64,000 nt of DNA from positions 748,881-812,880 of the forward strand of contig NZ_KI530712.1 of the NCBI RefSeq assembly GCF_000488215.1, read 5' to 3'. Of the stretch, positions 63,176 to 64,000 are shown piece by piece (within the stretch, counting starts at the first letter, position 1; every line of letters starts with the position of its first letter). The notes beneath the pieces were generated by a model. That model did no database searches. It had not been told where the DNA came from and was given only the letters and a program-made list of their open reading frames with translations. The stretch comes from Acinetobacter nectaris CIP 110549. GTDB taxonomy: Bacteria > Pseudomonadota > Gammaproteobacteria > Pseudomonadales > Moraxellaceae. Made by a program: the position numbers and the translations under genes.

Positions 63176-64000
63176 ATGTATGACGCGCTTCAATTTATAC
63201 TTGCAGGTATGGTCGTTGGCTTTTGTGTCGGCATTACTGGTGTGGGTGGCGGTTCTCTAATGACACCCATGCTTATAGGTCTATTTAAAATAGAACCACA
63301 TATTGCAATTGGTACAGATCTTATTTATGCCTCTATTTCCAAATTTTGTGGCTCTTTAGTACATGCAAAAAAATTAAATGTCGTTTGGCCAATCGTACTT
63401 TGGCTATCACTTGGTAGTATTCCTGCATCATTTGCAACACATTGGGTACTTGAGCACTATTTAAGCCAATCGACAACCTATAAATCTGTACTAACAATGG
63501 TACTTGGCTTCATGCTTACCCTGACAGGTATTTCAATTATTTTTAGAAATAAAATTGAAAACTTTTTCAAACGATTTCATAAAAACAATAATGAAGCTCA
63601 GCCTGTTGAGATTACAAGTAAAAAAAGAATTTATATTATTTTAATGGGGATTATTCTTGGAATATTTGTCACGCTATCCTCTGTAGGTGCGGGTGCATTT
63701 GGTGTTATGGCACTTATCTTACTCTTCCCTAACTTACCAATGATTCGTATTATCGGCTCAGATGTTGTACATGCTGTATGTCTAACCTTTGTAGCAGGAC
63801 TTGCTCATATGAGTTCAGGCAATGTAGATTTTCATCTACTTGGTTGGCTCTTGGTTGGTTCTATACCGTCTATTATCATCGGTACGCTCATTAGCAGTAA
63901 AATGCCTGAACAGTTTATTCGTAAAGTTCTAGGTATTACACTTCTATTATTAGGTATTAACTTTATGCTCCATCCAACAAAAGCAAAACCTGTACAGCAC
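63176..64000 (+). CDS. TSUP (TauE/SafE) family membrane permease, 3' truncated by window
   Basis: The frame opens at the ATG at 63176 and is still open at the window end (275 codons). It begins YDALQFILAGMVVGFCVGITGVGGGSLMTPMLI, the usual TSUP start with the G-x-G-G-G-S loop, and the second repeat is visible as GIFVTLSSVGAGAFGVMAL. Eight or so membrane segments. The family moves sulfite, organosulfur compounds or small organic anions; the substrate here is unknown. The ribosome site is poor. The last residues before the edge (HPTKAKPVQH) suggest that little is missing. Confidence 0.88.
   Translation, partial: MYDALQFILAGMVVGFCVGITGVGGGSLMTPMLIGLFKIEPHIAIGTDLIYASISKFCGSLVHAKKLNVVWPIVLWLSLGSIPASFATHWVLEHYLSQSTTYKSVLTMVLGFMLTLTGISIIFRNKIENFFKRFHKNNNEAQPVEITSKKRIYIILMGIILGIFVTLSSVGAGAFGVMALILLFPNLPMIRIIGSDVVHAVCLTFVAGLAHMSSGNVDFHLLGWLLVGSIPSIIIGTLISSKMPEQFIRKVLGITLLLLGINFMLHPTKAKPVQH

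Overview
The window looks like a stretch of an Acinetobacter-type chromosome (Moraxellaceae, Gammaproteobacteria). The evidence is the strongly AT-rich DNA, the dense housekeeping content (lon, groESL, ftsY, pckG, folD, ttcA, htpX, rlmH, recR, lpxB, rnd), the metZ-ybaB-recR order, three TonB-siderophore receptors with Fur-like sites, and Acinetobacter-style small proteins. Genus is inferred from protein character and gene order, not from a search. I see no prophage, transposase, CRISPR array or rRNA operon.

Layout. 0.3-6 kb: a complete peptide-type ABC importer (binding protein, two permeases, fused double ATPase), followed by an AraC regulator. 7-10 kb: a LysR regulator divergent from a DUF1330 / flavodoxin-fold oxidoreductase / SDR operon, then tRNA-Ser(UGA). 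10.5-18.5 kb: an MltF-like lytic transglycosylase, an SCP2 protein, ttcA, a polyol dehydrogenase translationally coupled to a SemiSWEET transporter, a second lytic transglycosylase, htpX and a DUF805 protein. 19-25.8 kb: groESL with a sigma-32-type promoter, a phosphoesterase, GTP-type PEP carboxykinase, a lipoprotein and folD. 25.9-30.7 kb: tRNA-Cys and three identical tRNA-Leu(UAA) genes, each with the same 3' hairpin and terminator. uppP lies between copies 1 and 2; a secreted amidotransferase-like protein and a TonB receptor lie between copies 2 and 3. 30.8-41.9 kb: a lipoprotein, 5-formyl-THF cyclo-ligase, lon, an RcnB-like protein, rlmH, two convergent DODA-type dioxygenases, a GIY-YIG-like protein, ahpF, a nitroreductase and ftsY. 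42-49.5 kb: small orphan genes, rnd-ycgL, metZ-ybaB-recR, a beta-hydroxyacid dehydrogenase, a small YARHG-like secreted protein and a HIT protein. 49.6-56.6 kb: a second TonB receptor, an ArsR-MFS pair, a LysR, a LysE-type exporter and a dicarboxylate/amino-acid symporter. 56.6-64 kb: a DUF937 protein, an NLP (necrosis-inducing-like) secreted protein, a DUF6231-like protein, a DUF2797 protein, lpxB, a third TonB receptor, and a TSUP permease cut by the window end.

Themes. Iron piracy: three TIGR01783-type receptors, each just downstream of a Fur-like 7-1-7 box, with no siderophore biosynthesis genes in the window. Envelope maintenance: two lytic transglycosylases, UppP, LpxB and HtpX. Heat shock: groESL and htpX carry sigma-32-like promoters. 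The most unusual items are the NLP toxin-family gene, the triplicated tRNA-Leu cassette, the polyol dehydrogenase-SemiSWEET operon, and a DnaA-box cluster in a long AT-rich gap far from any visible replication gene.
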